Below the pieces are notes generated by a model, which saw only the letters and a program-made list of their open reading frames with translations, did not search any database and was not told where the DNA came from. Both the position numbers and the translations under genes were made by a program. From G963662675 sp963662675 (GTDB lineage Bacteria > Bacteroidota > Bacteroidia > Bacteroidales > Prolixibacteraceae), in NCBI GenBank assembly GCA_963662675.2, contig CAXXHP010000003.1, forward strand, positions 62,001-126,000: DNA of 64,000 bases. Reading direction: 5' to 3'. Below are positions 60,675 to 64,000 of this stretch, piece by piece. Within the stretch, counting starts at the first letter, position 1. Each line of letters starts with the position of its first letter.

Positions 60675-60902
60675 GTCAAAAAATTATCATATTGTAATTT
60701 GATATGTAAATGTACGAAAAAACGACATTTATTAATAAATATTATTTTTTAGTGTAATGATTGTAAATAAATGAATGTGTTTGCCTTTAATGTGGCAGAT
60801 ATGACATTCAGTTTAGGGCTGCAAATGTAGAATATTTTTTGAGATATTTATACGGTAATTTACATGGATTGAATGTGCTTAAACACATTGCTAACAACTT
60901 TT

Positions 60903-62162
60903 TTATATAGCCTCATGTTTGATAAAATCGCTAATGTCACTTCCACTTGGACTTTGAAATGCTTTAAGTTCAAAATCAGGAAGAATCGCGAGTATATGAT
61001 CAAAAATATCAGCTTGTATGGCTTCGAAATTTGCCCACCGTTGGTCTTTACTAAATACATAAATCTCAATAGGTAGGCCTTTATCAGATGGTTGAAGATG
61101 TCTTACCAGAAATGTCATTTCTTTGTTGATGTTAGGGTTTTGTTGGAGGTAGGCTTGCAAATAATACCTAAAAATACCCAGATTAGTCTGTCTTCGTCCG
61201 TTATATGAATCACCATCATCTAATTGTAGACTCTTGTTGTGTGCCGAAATTTCTTCTTGTTTTTCAGTAATGTAGTTCTTTAATAGATAAAAGTGGCTGA
61301 GTTTAGTAAGCAGTTTGTCGTCACAGAAACGCACACTTTTCATATCGATATTTATGGATCGTTTTATTCTTCGTCCCCCCGATTCTTCCATGCCAACCCA
61401 GTTGTTAAAAGACTCAGAAACTAAAGCATAGGTTGGAACTGTTGCTATTGTCTTATCCCAGTTTTGAACCTTTACTGTTGTAAGCGAAATATCAATTACG
61501 GTTCCATCAGCATTATGGCTTGGCATTTCAATCCAATCTCCCGGCTTTATCATTTTATTCGCAGAGAGTTGAATACTGGCAACAAATCCCAAGATGATGT
61601 CTTTAAAAACTAAAATTAGAACGGCAGCCATTGCACCCAACCCGGCAAAGAGGGTAAGTGGAGATTTGCCGATTAGAATCGCGATGGCATAAATAACGGA
61701 TAGGAAAATGACAAATATCTGAACGAGTTGAACATATCCTTTAATTGGCCGGGTTGCAGCGTAGGATGTGGTTTGGTAAATATCGTTTACTGTATTGGCA
61801 GTACGGATAAAAACCATTGTAAAAATGAAAATGAAGTAAAGCTGTGCAAAACCTAGTAAGATTGTTGAAATGGTCTCTATCCCAGTGAAATCAAAAACTG
61901 AGTAGATGATAAAAGCGGAGGGGATATGTGCTAAGGCACTAAAAACTTTTCTTTTTATAAGAAAATCATCCCAATCTGTTTTGGTTTTTTTTACAAAATG
62001 ATGAATCACTTTAACCATAATTATCCGGGTTATTAGCTGGGCAATTATGGCTACGAGTAAAAGAGCTATTATAGATAGTGCAATGCCATAGATGGTTGCC
62101 CAACTTTGTGACATGTCGAGATGTAAGAATAAGTCAATGAATATGTTGTTTAATTTCTTCAT
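60903..62162 (-). CDS. MscS-family mechanosensitive channel (YbdG-like)
   Basis: The 419-residue membrane protein has five N-terminal helices, the MscS pore-lining helix and beta domain near AVLILVFKDIILGFVASIQLSANKMIKPGDWIEMP, then a long C-terminal cytoplasmic domain with RIKRSINIDMKSVRFC, as in YbdG/MscM. These channels release solutes on osmotic down-shock. The gene stands alone and is divergent from the M64 peptidase gene. Confidence 0.92.
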   Translation of the reverse strand: MKKLNNIFIDLFLHLDMSQSWATIYGIALSIIALLLVAIIAQLITRIIMVKVIHHFVKKTKTDWDDFLIKRKVFSALAHIPSAFIIYSVFDFTGIETISTILLGFAQLYFIFIFTMVFIRTANTVNDIYQTTSYAATRPIKGYVQLVQIFVIFLSVIYAIAILIGKSPLTLFAGLGAMAAVLILVFKDIILGFVASIQLSANKMIKPGDWIEMPSHNADGTVIDISLTTVKVQNWDKTIATVPTYALVSESFNNWVGMEESGGRRIKRSINIDMKSVRFCDDKLLTKLSHFYLLKNYITEKQEEISAHNKSLQLDDGDSYNGRRQTNLGIFRYYLQAYLQQNPNINKEMTFLVRHLQPSDKGLPIEIYVFSKDQRWANFEAIQADIFDHILAILPDFELKAFQSPSGSDISDFIKHEAI

Positions 62163-62232
62163 ACCTTGAGTTTGTTGCCTTTAATCTTTTCTGATTACTT
62201 TTATGTTTTAAAAATAATAAAATGACAGGATT

Positions 62233-63510
62233 ATGACGCGTCAACTCTTAATATTATTCTTTTCATTGTTTTCCGCTTTATTAAGTGCACAGTCGAATTA
62301 TTCAAAATATTTTGAGAGTAACTCATTGCGAATTGATTATCTATTAGGTGGAACCGATAATACAACAGTAGGATATATAGAACAGATGAAAAAAGAACCT
62401 AATTATGGCGGTTCAAAAGTTAATCTTATTGATGAATGCGAACTGGGAGCATATCGGTATCAAATATATGATTTACGGAGTAGACAACTTCTGTTTTCTA
62501 AAGGTTTCTGTCCTTTGTTTCAAGAGTGGCAAACCACAGGGGAGGCAGATGATGTTAAAAAGAGTTTTTATCAGTGTGCCATTGTTCCTTTTCCCAAAAA
62601 CGAAATTCTTTTTACCATCGAAAGTAAGAATTGGAATGGGGAATACGAACTTTTGATTTCTTCGGAAATTAATCCTCAAGACTATTTTATTTTGGAGGAG
62701 CCATTGTCTGACTATGAGGTAGAGCAATTCATTGAAAGTGGTAGTTCTAAGGAAAAAGTTGATCTGGTTTTTTTGCCGGAGGGCTATACCGAACAGCAGA
62801 TGGATAAGTTTATAGATGATGTTGAGCGCATGGTTGAGGCGTTATTTGCTGTTCAGCCGTTTAAAAAGCATACAGCAGATTTTAATATTCATATCGTGAA
62901 AGTTCCTTCTCAGCAATCTGGAACAGATGTGCCCGGTGATGGCATATATAGGAATACAGCATTTAATTCTACTTTTTACACATTTGATACTCCTCGTTAC
63001 CTGACAACAAAGGACATGAAGTCTGTTCATGATGCAGCAGCTCTGGTCCCTTACGATCATGTTTTTTTATTGGTAAATAGCTCGAAATATGGAGGAGGTG
63101 GCATGTATAATTTTCTTACTGTCACCACTGTCGATAATGAAATGTCTGAGGAAGTTTTTGTACATGAATTTGGTCATGCATTTGCCGGATTGGCTGATGA
63201 GTATTATTCTTCATCAGTTGCTTATGAGGAATTTTACAATTTAGCGATTGAGCCATGGGAACCCAATATTACAACTATGGTTAATTTTGAAACGAAATGG
63301 AAGCATCTGGTTGGAATGAATACTCCGATGCCAACACCTAGAAACGCAGACTATAGAAACTCAGTGGGTGTATTTGAAGGTGGAGGATATTTATCAGAAG
63401 GGATATACAGTCCCATGATGGATTGTCGCATGAAAAGCGTGATGGCTGATAATTTCTGTTTGGTTTGTGAAGAAGCCATTGAAGAAGCTATCGAGTGGCA
63501 CTGCAAATAA
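62233..63510 (+). CDS. Secreted M64 family metallopeptidase
   Basis: A signal peptide (MTRQLLILFFSLFSALLSA) precedes a beta-rich N-terminal domain and an M64 (IgA peptidase-like) protease domain. The zinc motif is HEFGHAFAGLADEYY (in EEVFVHEFGHAFAG), preceded by VDLVFLPEGYTEQQMDKF, a conserved family start. The C terminus is Cys-rich (MDCRMKSVMADNFCLVCEEA). M64 members cleave IgA in one case, but most are of unknown substrate. It lacks a T9SS tail. It is monocistronic. Confidence 0.92.
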   Translation: MTRQLLILFFSLFSALLSAQSNYSKYFESNSLRIDYLLGGTDNTTVGYIEQMKKEPNYGGSKVNLIDECELGAYRYQIYDLRSRQLLFSKGFCPLFQEWQTTGEADDVKKSFYQCAIVPFPKNEILFTIESKNWNGEYELLISSEINPQDYFILEEPLSDYEVEQFIESGSSKEKVDLVFLPEGYTEQQMDKFIDDVERMVEALFAVQPFKKHTADFNIHIVKVPSQQSGTDVPGDGIYRNTAFNSTFYTFDTPRYLTTKDMKSVHDAAALVPYDHVFLLVNSSKYGGGGMYNFLTVTTVDNEMSEEVFVHEFGHAFAGLADEYYSSSVAYEEFYNLAIEPWEPNITTMVNFETKWKHLVGMNTPMPTPRNADYRNSVGVFEGGGYLSEGIYSPMMDCRMKSVMADNFCLVCEEAIEEAIEWHCK

Positions 63511-63839
63511 AACGGATCAATTGAGAAATCAGGTGGGTTAGAAAAATAAGATCAATTTATTCTATTGTGGTGAATACAATTAACAAGTTTTGATGAAGAT
63601 TAATACTTAATGCGTATTCCTTGATTTGGCTGTTCTTTCGAGCGGGATTTCATTTTTTGGTATGACACAAAAAACGGTTAGTTCTGGGGGGAGATGGTAA
63701 GTGTAAAAACAATAATGGGAACCACTCGGTATGAATAGCTCCCATTCACTATTTTTAGCTTTCGCTAGTTCGTGTCAGGCTACTGTTATTAAAGCAGGCT
63801 ATAAGTAATAACTCTTGGCTGATTACCTTTTTGCCCTGA
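63511..63839. other. Noncoding stretch after the M64 gene
   Basis: No gene is seen. An imperfect hairpin with arms AATGGGA (63714-63720) and TCCCATT (63740-63746) lies in the middle. Nothing else of note. Confidence 0.4.
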
Positions 63840-64000
63840 TCCTTCTTTTACTGCTTATTACGGCAACAAATTGAGGACGTCCGATCTGTTACCCTTAAGG
63901 AACTTTCCCAGACAAAGTCTTTGCAGGATATTGAGAAAGTAAGGTCTTACGATCTTCTCTGCTCAATTTTTAAATATTTAGGATTGCTCCCAATCATTTT
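63840..64000 (+). other. Open frame at the window edge, possible partial gene
   Basis: After a TGA at 63837-63839 one frame stays open to the end for 53 codons. The translation includes LRQQIEDVRSVTLKELSQ and KVRSYDLLCSIFKYLGL. It lacks an ATG, so it could be the 5' part of a gene with a non-ATG start, a decayed transposase-like remnant, or chance. Confidence 0.25.

Noticed and set aside
1..64000. CRISPR arrays, prophage, intact insertion sequences
   Set aside because: I saw no regularly spaced repeats, no phage structural genes and no transposase with flanking inverted repeats.

Overview
The window comes from a chromosome of the phylum Bacteroidota. Several promoter -7 elements match TAnnTTTG, start codons generally lack a clear Shine-Dalgarno sequence, one secreted protease ends in a type IX secretion (T9SS) sorting domain, and there are TlpA-like thioredoxins, a BlaI/BlaR1-TonB pair and a complete sodium-pumping methylmalonyl-CoA decarboxylase operon. 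Gene content suits a marine or anaerobic-leaning Marinilabiliales/Prolixibacteraceae-type organism, but genus cannot be fixed from sequence reading alone. I see no rRNA, CRISPR array, prophage or intact insertion sequence; one tRNA (Arg, CCG) is present.

Layout. 1-4.8 kb: partial FRG-domain gene, a DUF3187-like outer-membrane protein, lipA with a flavin reductase, a B3/B4-domain protein and an omega-amidase-like nitrilase. 5.1-9.7 kb: GTP-type PEP carboxykinase, then blaI-blaR1 behind two copies of a promoter/operator module, then a small Cys-containing membrane protein. 9.9-11.8 kb: peroxiredoxin-like protein, tRNA-Arg, HD hydrolase, BFD-type [2Fe-2S] protein. 11.9-18.9 kb: mce-mmdA-mmdD-mmdC-mmdB (methylmalonyl-CoA to propionyl-CoA with Na+ export), a CoA-transferase and elbB. 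18.9-23.5 kb: metY-metA, preceded by a methionine-rich leader ORF with its own promoter, then an operon with a stand-alone archaeal-type ThrRS editing domain, TatD and TcdA. 23.5-32.5 kb: T9SS-exported serine protease, then a seven-gene minus-strand operon (ECF sigma, putative anti-sigma, beta-repeat surface protein, a 115-aa unknown, CBS-domain degenerate histidine kinase, glycosyltransferase, TlpA-like protein) and a single-domain response regulator. 32.7-46.4 kb: LMW-phosphatase-like protein with an altered P-loop, M24 peptidase, cytidylate-kinase-like protein, DUF1080-PHP lipoprotein, FMN-binding-like/HEAT protein with a PQQ-type beta-propeller, MBL hydrolase, a 1054-aa ABCG-like transporter with a lipoprotein, and folE. 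46.7-53.4 kb: heptose epimerase, yaaA, rlmD and a translationally coupled gdpD-lipase-glpD operon. 53.8-63.5 kb: solo trpB, ABC-F ATPase, rlmB, an ammonium transporter flanked by two paralogous Lrp/AsnC regulators, an MscS channel and a secreted M64 peptidase.

How the genes fit together. PEP carboxykinase, the mmd operon and the CoA-transferase fit a succinate-propionate type metabolism with a sodium gradient. metA carries Glu111 and Cys142, so it should make O-acetylhomoserine for the adjacent metY. gdpD, lipase and glpD form a path from phospholipid headgroups to DHAP. The most notable non-routine signals are the Met-codon leader upstream of metY-metA, the duplicated operator modules before blaI, the CBS-linked kinase that has lost its ATP-binding residues, the CX6R P-loop, the lipocalin-like domain fused to the sodium pump, and the stand-alone ThrRS editing domain grouped with a t6A-modifying enzyme.
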